A stretch of 64,000 bases of DNA from Solirubrobacter sp035555675 (GCA_035555675.1 DATMGH010000150.1:1-64000), one strand, 5' to 3'. Shown: positions 8,389-19,512, numbered from the stretch's first letter. Notes: generated by a model from the sequence alone, not told the origin. Made by a program: numbers and translations.

Positions 8389-10855
8389 GCCTTGCTCACC
8401 TCGACGAGCCCCGGGGTGAGCACGTTGGCGTTGTCCTCGCGGGTGCCCTCGGCGAGGAAGACGCTGCCGGCCGGAACCGCCTCGCGCAGCTTCACCGACG
8501 CGCGCACCCGCGTGCCGTTGCCGACCTCCACCCGGTCCCCCTCGGAGATGCCGAGCGCGGCGGCGTCGACCGGCGAGAGCTCGGCGATCTGGCGGGCGCG
8601 GACGAAGTGCAGCGCCGGCGACAGGTCAACATCCTTGGCCGCCCACAGCGGGCGGTAGGTGCCGAGCCGCAGCTTGCCGTCCCCGGCCGCGGGCGCGGCC
8701 TGGGGCACGGCCAGCGCCGCCGGCTGCCAGTCGGGCGAGACGAAGTCCTCGCGCTCGACCCAGCGCACGCCGCGGCCGCCGATCTCGTCGAGCGTGATCC
8801 CGGCGTAGAACGGCACGGTCTCGAACAGCCGCTGGGACACCTGGGCGCCGGTGATGAAGTCCCCGGTCGGGTGGCCGAGCTCACGCGCCACGTGCACGAT
8901 CACCTGCCACAGCGGGCGCACGCCGGAGCCCGAAGCGCCGCTCTCGGCGCGCGGGCGGCCGACGGCCGGCCGCAGCCGCTGCAGGCGCCCGTCCGGGTGC
9001 ACGAGCGTGCCCTCCTTCTCCGGGTAGGCCTCCGCGGGGAAGACGACGTCGGCGTGCTCGAGCACGGTCTGCGTGAGCTGCGACTCGACCGCGATCACGG
9101 TCTGCGCCGTGTGCAGCGCGCGCTCCCAGAGCGCGCGGTCCGGGAAGTACCGCAGCGGGTCGACGTGGTGCAGCCAGACCGTGTGCAGCTCGCCGGACGC
9201 CAGGCCCTCGGCGATGCCGGTCGCGTCGCGGCCGGGCGCGGCGACCTCCGCGTAGCCGGGGCCGTGGCCGGGCGCGAAGCCCGCCTCGCGGACGCCGCGG
9301 CCGTTCGGGGCGCCGGGCAGGTGCAGCAGGCCCGCGTTGGCGATCGCGCCGAGGTTCAGCCGCGAGGCGATGTTCAGCAGCGCGCTGCCGGCGAGCGCGC
9401 GCTCGCCGTACACGATCACGATCTCCTCGCCCGCGGCACGCAGCGTGTCCACCAGCTCGCGGATCGCGGTCGCGTTGGTGCCGGCCGCGGACGCGGCGCC
9501 GCCGAGGTTGCCGGCGTCGCCGGCCAGCGCGGCGTCGAGCGCGACCAGGAACGCCTCGCCGCCGCCGGGCGCGAAGCGCAGCGTCGACGTCGCGACCGGG
9601 TCCAGCGCGGTCGGGCGGGCGGAGGCGACCAGCACCTTGGTGCCGTGGCGGCGCGCGCCCTTGCGGATCCGCAGGTCCCAGACGGGCGCCTCATCGATCG
9701 GGTCGCAGTCGACCAGCAGCACCGTGTGCGCGAACTCGAGGTCGGGGACGCTCGCCTGCAGCTTCGGGTCGGCCAGCGCGCGCAGCACGTCCAGCGGCGG
9801 CTCGCCGCCGACGCGCGCGCTCAGGTGCGGGGACCCGAGATCGTCGCGCAGCAGCTGCTGCAGCAGGAACGCCTCCTCGTTGGTGGTCGTCCCGCCGGCC
9901 AGCGCGGACGCGCGGGCGCCCGCCTTCTTGAGCGCGCTCGCGGCGGCGGCCAGCGCCTTGTCCCAGCTCGCGGGCAGCAGCTCGGAGCCCTCGCGCACGA
10001 GCGGCGTGGTGAGGCGCTCGTCGGAGTGCGCCGCCTGGTAGCTGAAGCGGCCCTTGTCGCACAGCCAGCCGTCGTCGACCTCGGCGTTGTCGCGCGCCAG
10101 CACGCGCAGGACGCGGTCGTCGCGCACGGTCAGCTCGACGTTGCACTGCGCCGAGCAGCCGGCGCAGACCGTGCCGGCGCCCTCGATGTCCCACGGACGA
10201 GCGCGGAAGCGGTACGCGCGCGACGTGAGCGCGCCGACCGGGCAGAGCTCGATGATGTTGCCGCTGAACGGCGCGACGTACGGATGGCCGTCGAACGTGC
10301 CGACGTACGTCGCGGCGCCGCGCTCGTGCAGGACCAGCTGGTAGTCCTCGGAGATCTCCTGCGAGTAGCGCACGCAGCGGTAGCAGAGGATGCAGCGCTC
10401 GCGGTCGATCGCGATCAGCGGCGACAGCTCGAGCGGCTTCTTGAAGTGGCGCTTGGGCTCGATGAACCGCGACGTGCCCGAGCCCCAGCCGTAGCTGATG
10501 TCCTGCAGCGGGCACTCGCCGCCCTTGTCGCAGACCGGGCAGTCGAGCGGGTGGTTGAGCAGCAGGAACTCGACGATGGCCCGCTGGGCGGCGTGCACGC
10601 GCTCGGTCTGCGTGTGCACGACCATGCCGTCGCGCACCGCGGTCGAGCAGGCCGTCTGCAGCTTCGGGATGCCCTCGATCTCGACCAGGCACATGCGGCA
10701 GGCGCCGACCGGCTGGCCGAGCTTGGGCTCGTAGCAGAAGACCGGGATCTCGACGTCGCCGTACTTGGCGCCGTCGACCAGCATCAGGCCCTCGGGCGCC
10801 TGCACCTCGCGCCCGTCGATGGTGAAGGTGATCGTCTTGACGGTGGGACGCGGCA

Positions 10856-10856
<1 letters not shown>
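8385..10856 (-). CDS. nuoG: NADH-quinone oxidoreductase subunit G
   Basis: 823 residues. The N-terminal ferredoxin-like part carries CYEPKLGQPVGACRMC and CSTAVRDG ([2Fe-2S]), a CDKGGECPLQ segment, CILCYRCVRYSQE, then CAGCSAQCNVEL with CDKGRF further on, so the iron-sulfur chain including the extra N7-type site appears intact. The C-terminal two thirds is molybdopterin-oxidoreductase-like but serves structurally here. The ATG at 10856 follows a one-base overlap with the nuoF stop. Longer upstream reading is nuoF shadow. Confidence 0.96.
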
Positions 10857-12189
<1,333 letters not shown>

Positions 12190-12193
<4 letters not shown>

Positions 12194-12804
12194 CGGTTCC
12201 AGTGTTTGGACGCCGCCGGGCGGCGCTTGAGCTGCTTGTCCTCGAGTACCTCGCGACCGGCTTCGACGTCGTCGCGGATGCGCTCGATGTCGGCGCGCGT
12301 GAGCGGGCCGACATACGTGCCGTCGACCGAGGCCATCGGCGCGATCTCGCACGCGCCCAGGCACTCGAACGCGCGCACGTTGAAGTTCGGGTCGTCGCCC
12401 AGGATCTGCTTGGCGTGGGCGTAGATCTCGTCCCCGCCGAGCAGGCTGCAGGAGATGTTCGTGCAGACGTACACGTCGGTCGCGCCCTTGGGCGCGAGCT
12501 CGAACATGTCGTAGAAGCTCGCGACCGCGATCAGGTACGCCGGCGTCAGCCGCAGCACGCACGCGGCCTGCTCCATCGCCTCCGGCGACAGCCAGCCGTG
12601 CTCGCGCTGGACGATCTTCAGCGACGGGATCGCGGCCGACCGCGTGTCCGGGTAGCGCGCCATCAGGACCTCGATCGACGCGCGCACGTGCTCGGGCACG
12701 TGGGTGGTCGCGGGGTCCGGGACGGCGGCGGGGTCCTTGCTCAGGTCGACCGACTGGTCCCAGCCGGGGACGCGGGAGCCGTGGGCGTAGCGCTTGACCT
12801 CCAT
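12190..12804 (-). CDS. nuoE: NADH-quinone oxidoreductase subunit E, [2Fe-2S]
   Basis: 204 residues. Thioredoxin-like [2Fe-2S] subunit (cluster N1a). The four ligands are visible as VCTNISCSL and, after about 35 residues, ECLGACEIAP. The start MEVKRYAHG at 12804 shares one base with the nuoD stop. A C-terminal extension rich in Lys/Arg follows the domain. Confidence 0.95.
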
Positions 12805-14060
12805 CAGCGGTCGATCCCTCCGAGAATCGGGTCGAGCATCGCGAGCGCGGCGATCAGGTCGGCGATGTAGAGGTCCTGCACCATCGGCTTGAACGCCTGC
12901 AGGTTCACGAAGCTGGGGTCGCGCATGTGCACGCGCGCCGGCTTGGAGGACCCGTCGGAGCGCACGAAGCAGCCGAGCTCGCCGCGCGGGGACTCGATCG
13001 GGTAGTACGCCTCGCCCGGCGGCACGCGGAAGCCCTCGGTGACGAGCTTGAAGTGGTGGATCAGCGCCTCCATCGAGGTCGCCAGCTCGTGCCGGGGCGG
13101 CAGCGCGTACTTGCGGTCGGGCGTGATGTAGTCGCCCTCGGGCAGGCCGTCGAGCGCCTGGTCGATGATCTTCACCGACTCGCGCATCTCGGCCATCCGG
13201 ACGCGGTAACGGTCGTAGTTGTCGCCGATCGTCCCGACCGGGATCTTGAAGTCGAAGTCCTCGTAGGAGCAGTACGGGTGCGCCTTGCGCAGGTCCCACG
13301 GGTTGCCGGCGGCGCGCAGCAGCGGACCGGTGACGCCGTGGCCGAGCAGCGTGTCGGCGTCGACCGCGGCGACGCCCTGCAGGCGCTCGAGCACGATCTG
13401 GTTGGCGTCGATCAGCTGCTCGAACTGGTCCAGGCGCTTCGGGAACTGGGCGGTGAACGCCTTCGCCTTCTTGACCCAGCCGGCCGGGATGTCCTCGGCC
13501 ACGCCGCCGACCTGGAAGTAGCGCGGGTGCATGCGCTGGCCCGAGCTCATCTCGAACAGGTCGAGGATCAGGTCGCGGTCGCGCCAGCCGTACCAGAACA
13601 CCGACATGGCGCCGAGGTCCAGGCCGCCGGTCGCGAGCCACAGCAGGTGGCTGGCGATCCGGTTGAGCTCCATGTGCGCGACCCGCAGGTACTGCGCGCG
13701 CGGTGGGATCTCGAGGCCGATCAGCGTCTCGACGGCGCCGACGTACGCCATCGCGTTGAAGTAGTAGGAGAGGTAGTCCATCCGCTCGACGAGCGGGATC
13801 ACCTTCCAGTAGGCCTTGTCCTCGCAGTTCTTCTCGATGCCGGTGTGCACGTAGCCGATCACCGGCTTGATGTCGCGCACGACCTCGCCCTCGAGCGTCG
13901 TGATCAGCCGCAGCACGCCGTGCGTGGCCGGGTGGTGCGGGCCGAGGTTGAGGGTCAGCAGCTCCTCGTGCTCGGGGTGCTCGAGGTGGGCGAGCTCGAC
14001 GCTCGACTCCATCTCGCGATAGGTCATCCCCGGGATCGCGGTCGGCACGGGCTTGGTCAT
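12804..14060 (-). CDS. nuoD: NADH-quinone oxidoreductase subunit D
   Basis: 418 residues, related to the [NiFe]-hydrogenase large subunit; lines the quinone-reduction site. LNLGPHHPATHGVLR (about 40-55) contains the quinone-site histidine loop, and YVHTGIEKNCEDK is also conserved. I chose the ATG at 14060, which overlaps the nuoC stop as ATGA and has GGTGGGA just upstream. A GTG three codons earlier (14069) is possible but less convincing. Confidence 0.96.
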   Translation of the reverse strand: MTKPVPTAIPGMTYREMESSVELAHLEHPEHEELLTLNLGPHHPATHGVLRLITTLEGEVVRDIKPVIGYVHTGIEKNCEDKAYWKVIPLVERMDYLSYYFNAMAYVGAVETLIGLEIPPRAQYLRVAHMELNRIASHLLWLATGGLDLGAMSVFWYGWRDRDLILDLFEMSSGQRMHPRYFQVGGVAEDIPAGWVKKAKAFTAQFPKRLDQFEQLIDANQIVLERLQGVAAVDADTLLGHGVTGPLLRAAGNPWDLRKAHPYCSYEDFDFKIPVGTIGDNYDRYRVRMAEMRESVKIIDQALDGLPEGDYITPDRKYALPPRHELATSMEALIHHFKLVTEGFRVPPGEAYYPIESPRGELGCFVRSDGSSKPARVHMRDPSFVNLQAFKPMVQDLYIADLIAALAMLDPILGGIDR

Positions 14061-14566
14061 TCCCACCACCCCGGCGTCTTGATCTCGTTGTGGGTGAACA
14101 GGACGGGCTCGCCGCCGAGCGGGAAGTCCCGCCGCTGCGGGTGCCCGACGTAGTCCTCGGGCATCAGGATGCGGCGCAGGTCCGGGTGGTCGTCGAAGAT
14201 CACGCCGAACATGTCGTAGACCTCGCGCTCCTGGTGGTCGGCGGTCGGCCAGTCGGCGACGACGCTCGGCACGTTCGGGGCGTCCAGCGGCACGCGGACC
14301 TTGACCGTCATGCGGTCGACCTCGTGCATGTCGAGCAGCTCGTAGTGCACGCCGAGGCGCGGCTCCTCCGGGAAGTAGTCGACGCCGTGCACGGACGCGA
14401 GGAAGTTGAAGCCCTTGCCGCGGAGCAGCTGAAGCGTCTCGCGGATCGTGCCCGCGGCGACCGTCAGCGTGGCCTTGTCGCGGAAGTACGCGGTGTCGAT
14501 GACCGCGTCCGCGTCACGCTCGCGCAGCTCCTGCGCGATCAATTCCAGCCCGGTGGCGTCAGGCAT
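14057..14566 (-). CDS. nuoC: NADH-quinone oxidoreductase subunit C
   Basis: 169-residue peripheral subunit (30-kDa subunit family). Family hallmarks are the EREVYDMFGVIFDDHPDLRR block (about 110-130) and the end segment HPQRRDFPLGGEPV. NuoC and NuoD are separate here, not fused as in E. coli. Its start overlaps the nuoB 3' end by 8 nt. Confidence 0.96.
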   Translation of the reverse strand: MPDATGLELIAQELRERDADAVIDTAYFRDKATLTVAAGTIRETLQLLRGKGFNFLASVHGVDYFPEEPRLGVHYELLDMHEVDRMTVKVRVPLDAPNVPSVVADWPTADHQEREVYDMFGVIFDDHPDLRRILMPEDYVGHPQRRDFPLGGEPVLFTHNEIKTPGWWE

Positions 14567-15194
14567 CGATCGCCAGCTCGGACTCGATGAACTCCTCGGT
14601 CCCGCGCCCGCCGTAGCGCGTGCGCCAGCCCTGGTCCGGCTTGGACATGACCATCGCGCGCAGTTTCAGGATCCCGTAGACGAGCGCCTCGGGGCGCGGC
14701 GGGCAGCCGGGGATGTGCATGTCGACCGGCAGGAACTTGTCCGCCGGCACGATCGCGTAGTTGTTGAAGACGCCCATCGACGAGCTGCAGGCGCCCATCG
14801 CGATCGCCCACTTGGGCTCGAGCATCTGGTCGTAGATGCGGCGGACGACCGGCGCCATCTTGATCGAGACGCGGCCCGAGATGATCATCAGGTCGGCCTG
14901 GCGCGGGGACGCGCGGAACGCCTCGAAGCCGAAGCGCGCGATGTCCATGCGGGCGTTGACCGCGCCCATCATCTCGATCGCGCAGCACGCGAGGCCGAAC
15001 GTCGCGGGCATGAACGCGTTGCCGCGGGCCCAGTTGGCGGCCTTCTCGAGCGTGGTCGTCATCAGCCGTTCCTCGACGTAGGCCTCGAGGTCGGCGTTGT
15101 CGAGCTCACCGGTGAGCATCTGGCGGGCACGCAGCTGACGGGCGCGGAACTCGCCGCCGTCGCCGTTGCCGAGCCGTTGACGGGTTACTTCCAT
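14559..15194 (-). CDS. nuoB: NADH-quinone oxidoreductase subunit B, cluster N2
   Basis: 211 residues. It shows FGLACCAIEMM, then GACSSSMGVFNNY and HIPGCPPRPEALVYG, which supply the four cysteines of the terminal [4Fe-4S] cluster N2. The ATG at 15194 lies within the nuoA 3' end, a 10-nt overlap. About 45 N-terminal residues precede the conserved core, which is longer than in many homologues. A GTG-type extension further upstream would lie entirely inside nuoA. Confidence 0.96.
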   Translation of the reverse strand: MEVTRQRLGNGDGGEFRARQLRARQMLTGELDNADLEAYVEERLMTTTLEKAANWARGNAFMPATFGLACCAIEMMGAVNARMDIARFGFEAFRASPRQADLMIISGRVSIKMAPVVRRIYDQMLEPKWAIAMGACSSSMGVFNNYAIVPADKFLPVDMHIPGCPPRPEALVYGILKLRAMVMSKPDQGWRTRYGGRGTEEFIESELAIDA

Positions 15195-15565
15195 TCCAAG
15201 GCCCCCCGGCGCCATACGTACACGAACGCCACGAACAGCAGGACGATGAAGACGCCGAGCTCGACGAGCGCGAAGGTCCCGAACGCCTTCAGCTGGATCG
15301 CCACCGGGAACAGGAAGATCGTCTCGATGTCGAAGAGGATGAAGAGCATCGCCACGAGGTAGAAGCTGATGCCGAAGCGCATCGACTTCTTGACCTCCGA
15401 CGGGAGGCCGCTCTCGTAGGGCTCAGCGGTCGCCGTGCGCTGGAACTTCGGCTTCGGGCCCAGGAGGCTGTTGGCGGTCGCGAAGATGGCCCCGAGACCG
15501 ACCCCGAGGACCACAAAGACGATCGCCGGCAGGTACGCACGGATCACGTCTCGGATTTGTAGCAC
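15185..15565 (-). CDS. nuoA: NADH-quinone oxidoreductase subunit A
   Basis: 126-residue, three-helix membrane subunit. The central loop with EPYESGLPS and the segment MRFGISFYLVAMLFILFDIE are diagnostic. The start is GTG at 15565 with AAGG directly upstream. First nuo gene. Only 35 nt separate it from the upstream membrane-protein gene, so nuo may be co-transcribed with 15601-16891. Confidence 0.95.
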   Translation of the reverse strand: MLQIRDVIRAYLPAIVFVVLGVGLGAIFATANSLLGPKPKFQRTATAEPYESGLPSEVKKSMRFGISFYLVAMLFILFDIETIFLFPVAIQLKAFGTFALVELGVFIVLLFVAFVYVWRRGALEWK

Positions 15566-15600
15566 CTTGTGCGGCCCTGTTACTTAGTGCCAAAGCGCAC

Positions 15601-16041
15601 CTAAAGCACGCCCTGGGCGCGCGCGGCGAGGATCGCGACGACGAACGCCGCCGTCGCCATCGTCCCGACCTCGCGCCGCAGGACCGCGGTGACGAACGCG
15701 AGTTGCTCGTCCCGGGGGAGCTTCGCGACGTCCGCGCCGCCGCTGTAGCCGTGCTTGTCCAGCAGCGACTGCGCGGCCAGCAGCTTGAGCTGCTCGGCCA
15801 GGAACGCGACCGCGATCGGCGTCAGGCCGTAGACCAGGTGCAGGCGCGGGAGGTCGCGGCCGTCGAGCAGCAGCGCGGCGCCGATCACGGCCTGGAGCAT
15901 GATCAGGCCCTGGCCGATCCGGAGCACGATCCAGAAGAGCTTCGGGTTGCGCTTGGCCAGCCAGGCGCCCGCGCCGATCGCCGCCGCGAGCAGGTTGGCG
16001 CCGATCGCGATCGCACCGAAGACGGTGTGGAGATCCTTCAT
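15601..16041 (-). CDS. Conserved membrane protein upstream of nuoA
   Basis: 146 residues with four likely membrane segments: MKDLHTVFGAIAIGANLLAAAIGAGAWL, the IVLRIGQGLIMLQAVIGAALLL region, a third around LHLVYGLTPIAVAFLAEQL, and a C-terminal helix. I recognise no catalytic motif. It overlaps the flavin reductase gene by 4 nt and immediately precedes nuoA, which suggests a role linked to respiration. The function is unknown. Confidence 0.75.
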   Translation of the reverse strand: MKDLHTVFGAIAIGANLLAAAIGAGAWLAKRNPKLFWIVLRIGQGLIMLQAVIGAALLLDGRDLPRLHLVYGLTPIAVAFLAEQLKLLAAQSLLDKHGYSGGADVAKLPRDEQLAFVTAVLRREVGTMATAAFVVAILAARAQGVL

Positions 16042-16514
16042 CTGCGGTACTCGCCGCGGTAGAAGAGCAGCGGATCGGCGTCGGTGCGCGACAGCTCGGC
16101 GGCGATCACGGTGCCGATCCCGATCGTGTGATCGCCGCCCGCGATCAGCTCTTTGAGCGTGCAGCCGACCCAGGCCAGCGTGCCCTCGAGCACGGGGATG
16201 CCGTCGTGCACGGTGTGCGGGACGCCGGCGAACTTCTCGTGCTCGGGCGTCTTGGACGCGAACAGCCGGGCGAGCGCCTCCTGGCCCTCGGCCAGCACGT
16301 TGACGCCGAAGCGGCCGGTGTCCTTGACCGTGGTCAGCGTGCGGGCGCCGTTGTCGAAGCAGACGAGCAGCAGGAGCGGGTCCAGCGAGAGCGAGCAGAC
16401 GGCGTTGGCGGTCATGCCGACCGGGCCGCTGGGCGCGTGCGCCGTGACCACCGTGACGCCCGTGGTGAAGTGGCCCATGACGGCGCGGAAGCGTTCAGGG
16501 GCGACGGTCTCCAT
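16038..16514 (-). CDS. Flavin reductase-like FMN-binding protein
   Basis: 158 residues, the whole flavin-reductase-like split-barrel domain. The N-terminus (FRAVMGHFTTGVTVVTA), SLSLDPLLLLVCFDN and FGVNVLAEGQEALARLFA are typical of the family that reduces flavins with NAD(P)H or acts as the small component of two-component monooxygenases. No partner monooxygenase is adjacent. ATG at 16514 shares one base with the stop of the cupredoxin gene (TGATG). Confidence 0.88.
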   Translation of the reverse strand: METVAPERFRAVMGHFTTGVTVVTAHAPSGPVGMTANAVCSLSLDPLLLLVCFDNGARTLTTVKDTGRFGVNVLAEGQEALARLFASKTPEHEKFAGVPHTVHDGIPVLEGTLAWVGCTLKELIAGGDHTIGIGTVIAAELSRTDADPLLFYRGEYRR

Positions 16515-16891
16515 CAACCCTTCCCCACCGTCAGCGTCCCCTGCATCCCGAGCTCCTCGTGGTTGGCCAGCGCGCAGTACATGGTGTAGGTGCCCGGGGC
16601 GAGGGGGCGGCGCGTCGTGCGGGTCCTGGTCTCGCCCGGCTTGATGGTGGTGAACGCGAGCACGTTGCGCGTGGCGGCCCGCAGGCGGAACGTGTGGCCG
16701 AGCCGGCCCCGGTTGGTGACCGTGATGGTCAGCGGCCGGCCCGCCGGCACGCGGATGGCCTGCGGGCGGATCAGGTACTCGTCGAGCGTGATCCGCACCC
16801 GGCCGTCGGGGACGTCCACGGGGGCCGTCTCCCCGCAGCCGGCGGCGGCGATCGCGAGGACGCAGAGGAGGGTGCGGGTGCGGACGGGCAT
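16514..16891 (-). CDS. Cupredoxin-domain lipoprotein
   Basis: 125 residues. An N-terminal signal ends in the lipobox-like AIAAAGC, so the mature protein is probably lipid-anchored outside the membrane. A type-1 copper site can be read: His in GRLGHTFRLR, then Cys, His and Met in YCALANHEELGM. This is the plastocyanin/auracyanin-like ligand set. Divergent from the cytochrome c gene at 16916, with only 24 nt between the starts. The pair may form an electron-transfer module near complex I (inference). Confidence 0.85.
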   Translation of the reverse strand: MPVRTRTLLCVLAIAAAGCGETAPVDVPDGRVRITLDEYLIRPQAIRVPAGRPLTITVTNRGRLGHTFRLRAATRNVLAFTTIKPGETRTRTTRRPLAPGTYTMYCALANHEELGMQGTLTVGKG

Positions 16892-16915
16892 CGGTCCCCT
16901 ATGCTGTCGCACCCG

Positions 16916-17344
16916 ATGACCAGCCCTCGCCGTGTGCTGCTGATCGCCGCTCTATTCGCCGCGACCGCGGGGGCCGTTGCCGCCTGCGGCGAAGAGGGGA
17001 TCTCTTCCAAGCTGACGCCGGACCAAAAGCGCGCCGCCGCGCTGTTCGACGAGCGCTGCTCCGGGTGCCACACGCTCAGCGTGGCGGGCACGGAGGGGTC
17101 GGCCACCAACGTGCGGACCCGTGAGTACAAGGACGGGCCGAACTTCGACCAGCGCAAGGTCACCAAGAACTGCGCGCTGTACGCGATCCGTAACGGCGGG
17201 TTCTCCTCGGGCCCGATGCCGCAGGACATCGTGGTCGGCGAGGACGCCGAGCTGCTCGCGCAGTTCCTGGCCGAGACGTCGGGCAGCGACGTGCACCTCG
17301 CGCCCGGCGCCACCGAGCCGCCGGACTGTCCGCCAGCGGACTAG
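16916..17344 (+). CDS. Class I c-type cytochrome lipoprotein
   Basis: 142 residues. The signal peptide ends in AVAAC, a lipobox, so the mature protein is probably membrane-anchored by lipid. CSGCH (about residue 50) is the covalent heme site. The distal methionine is probably in GGFSSGPMPQDIV. The start could also be an in-frame ATG at 16901; neither has a clear Shine-Dalgarno sequence, so the mRNA may be leaderless. It precedes serS by 4 nt. Confidence 0.88.
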   Translation: MTSPRRVLLIAALFAATAGAVAACGEEGISSKLTPDQKRAAALFDERCSGCHTLSVAGTEGSATNVRTREYKDGPNFDQRKVTKNCALYAIRNGGFSSGPMPQDIVVGEDAELLAQFLAETSGSDVHLAPGATEPPDCPPAD

Positions 17345-17348
17345 GCCG

Positions 17349-18581
17349 ATGCTCGACCTGCGCGCGATCGCTCGCGATCCGGAGCCCGTTCGGGCCGCGC
17401 TGGCGCGGCGGCGGGACGGGTCCGATGAGCGGCTGATGACGGCGCTCTCGCTGCGGGAGCGGCTGAACGCGCTGCGGCCGCAGCTGGAGGAGGCGCAGGC
17501 GGCCCGCAACGCGGGTGCGAAGGCGATCGGGGACGCGAAGCGGGCCGGCTCGGATGCGTCGGAGGCGATCGCGGCGATGCAGGAGGTGTCGGCGCGGGTC
17601 AAGGCGCTCGAGCCCGAGGTCGCGGGCCTGGAGGAGGAGCTCGCGGGCCTGAACGCGTCGCTGCCGAATCCGCCGGCGGAGTCGGCGGCCGACGCGGACG
17701 CGGTGCTGCGGACGTGGGGCACGGGCGCCGCGTCGGGGCGCGACCACCTGGAGCTGGCGGGCGCGCTGATCGACATGGAGGCCGGCTCCGCGGTCTCCGG
17801 GCCGCGGTTCGCGTACCTGAAGGGCGACCTCGTGTTCCTGGAGCTGGCGCTGGTGCGCTGGGTGCTGGAGAAGCTCCGCGGGCACGGCTTCGAAGCGGTC
17901 ATCCCCCCCGTACTGGTGAAGGAGCAGGCGCTCTTCGGCACCGGCTTTTTGCCCGACACCGAGCAGCAGATCTACCGGCTGGCGGACGATCCGCTGTACC
18001 TGACCGGGACGTCCGAAGTGCCGCTGGCTTCGCTGCACGCCGGGCAGATCATGGATTCCGTGCCCCGTCGCTACGCCGGGTTCTCGCCCTGCTTCCGGCG
18101 TGAGGCCGGCGCCGCGGGCAAGGACACGCGCGGGATCTTCCGCGTGCACCAGTTCGACAAGGTCGAGATGTTCTCGTTCGTTGAGCCCTCCGAGTCCGCT
18201 GCGGAGCACGAGCGGCTGCTGGCGATCGAGGAGGAGCTGCTGCAGGCGCTCGAGATCCCGTACCGCGTGGTGAACATCGCGGTCGACGATCTGGGTGCCT
18301 CGGCGGCGAAGAAGTACGACCTCGAGGGGTGGCTGCCGTCGCAGCAGCGCTACCGCGAGCTGACGTCGACGTCGAACACGACCGACTTCCAGGCGCGCCG
18401 GCTCGACATCCGCCACCGGCCCTCCGGTGGGCGGCCGGCGTTCGTGCACACCTTGAACGGGACCGCGGTCGCGGTCGGGCGGACGCTGATCGCGCTGCTC
18501 GAGAACCATCAGACGTCCGACGGGGTCGTGGAGATCCCGGCCGTGCTGCGGGAGTGGGGAGCGCCTGAGCGGCTGGGTTGA
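17349..18581 (+). CDS. serS: Seryl-tRNA synthetase
   Basis: 410 residues, usual length. The N-terminal coiled-coil arm spans about 30-105 (LRPQLEEAQAARNAG to EVAGLEEELAGL). Class II motifs follow: YLTGTSEVPLASLHAG, GFSPCFRREAGAAGKDTRG with FRVHQFDKVEMF, and the motif 3 region NGTAVAVGRTLIALLENHQ. The ATG at 17349 begins MLDLRAIARDPEPVRAAL, the normal N-terminus. Two tRNA-Ser genes are in this window at 31.7 and 32.9 kb. Confidence 0.97.
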   Translation: MLDLRAIARDPEPVRAALARRRDGSDERLMTALSLRERLNALRPQLEEAQAARNAGAKAIGDAKRAGSDASEAIAAMQEVSARVKALEPEVAGLEEELAGLNASLPNPPAESAADADAVLRTWGTGAASGRDHLELAGALIDMEAGSAVSGPRFAYLKGDLVFLELALVRWVLEKLRGHGFEAVIPPVLVKEQALFGTGFLPDTEQQIYRLADDPLYLTGTSEVPLASLHAGQIMDSVPRRYAGFSPCFRREAGAAGKDTRGIFRVHQFDKVEMFSFVEPSESAAEHERLLAIEEELLQALEIPYRVVNIAVDDLGASAAKKYDLEGWLPSQQRYRELTSTSNTTDFQARRLDIRHRPSGGRPAFVHTLNGTAVAVGRTLIALLENHQTSDGVVEIPAVLREWGAPERLG

Positions 18582-19293
18582 GCTCGAGGGCGCGGTCAAC
18601 GTCCGCGACCTCGGCGGCCTGCCGGTGGCGGGCGGCGGCGTGACGGCACCGGGCGTGCTGTGGCGCTCGGACAACCTGCAGGGGCTCTCGGCGTCCGACG
18701 TGGGGTTGCTCGCCGCGCGGATCGGCGTGGTCGTGGACCTGCGCACTCGGATCGAGGTGGAGTCCGAAGGGCCGGGGCCGCTGGTCGGGCGCGTCGAGCA
18801 CCGGCACCGGTCGCTGTACCCGGAGCGCGGGTCGCGGACCGACGTCGCGGTCGAGGACGTCGTGATCGGCACCGCGCCGATCGTCGAGGTGTACCTGGGG
18901 TACCTGCGCCACCGCCCGGACTCGATCGTCGGCGCGCTCTCGGACATCGCGACGACCGGTTCCGGCGCGGCGCTGGTCCACTGCGCGGCGGGCAAGGACC
19001 GTACGGGGGTCGTCGTCGCCCTCGCGCTGTCCGCCGCGGGCGTGTCGCGGGAGGCGATCATCGCCGACTACGTCGCCACCGGCGCCCGGATCGGCGCGAT
19101 CATGGCGCGGCTGCGGGCGTCGCCGACGTACGCCCCGGACCTCGACGACGAGCCGGACGAGACCCACGCCCCGCGCGCATCGACGCTGGAGCAGGTGTTC
19201 GAGTTCCTGGACTCCGGCTGGGGCGGCCCGCTCCCCTGGCTCGAGGCGCAGGGCTTCGACCCGCACCCCCTCCGCGCCCGCCTCGTCGCCTGA
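18565..19293 (+). CDS. Tyrosine-protein phosphatase-like protein, probable CTG start
   Basis: Carries the phosphatase P-loop HCAAGKDRTG (C-x5-R), with DLRTRIEVE upstream, as in the single-domain protein tyrosine phosphatase family. The conserved N-terminal segment GAVNVRDLGGLP is encoded upstream of the first canonical start (GTG at 18625). The frame opens only at 18490 after a TGA and has no ATG, GTG or TTG before 18625. A CTG at 18565 behind GTGGGGAG gives LSGWVELEGAVNVRD, so I use it. It would overlap serS by 17 nt. A pipeline would probably place the start at 18625 and lose the motif. Confidence 0.8.
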   Translation: MSGWVELEGAVNVRDLGGLPVAGGGVTAPGVLWRSDNLQGLSASDVGLLAARIGVVVDLRTRIEVESEGPGPLVGRVEHRHRSLYPERGSRTDVAVEDVVIGTAPIVEVYLGYLRHRPDSIVGALSDIATTGSGAALVHCAAGKDRTGVVVALALSAAGVSREAIIADYVATGARIGAIMARLRASPTYAPDLDDEPDETHAPRASTLEQVFEFLDSGWGGPLPWLEAQGFDPHPLRARLVA

Positions 19294-19512
19294 CCACCCC
19301 GCGCCGCCCCTGCCGCAGCGCCGCTCCGCTCGCTGCCGCCCGCCGCCGCACGCGCGTCGCACCGCGCGCCCGCCGCCTCGCCCCCGCCTTGCCGCCGCCG
19401 CGCCCCGCCTTGCCGCCGCCGCGCTCCGGCCGTGCCTCGGTGCCGCGCCTCCTCGGCCCCGCGCCTTTCAGCGCCGCGCACACTCTGCGGCGCCACTTCC
19501 GCGGCGAGAGGT

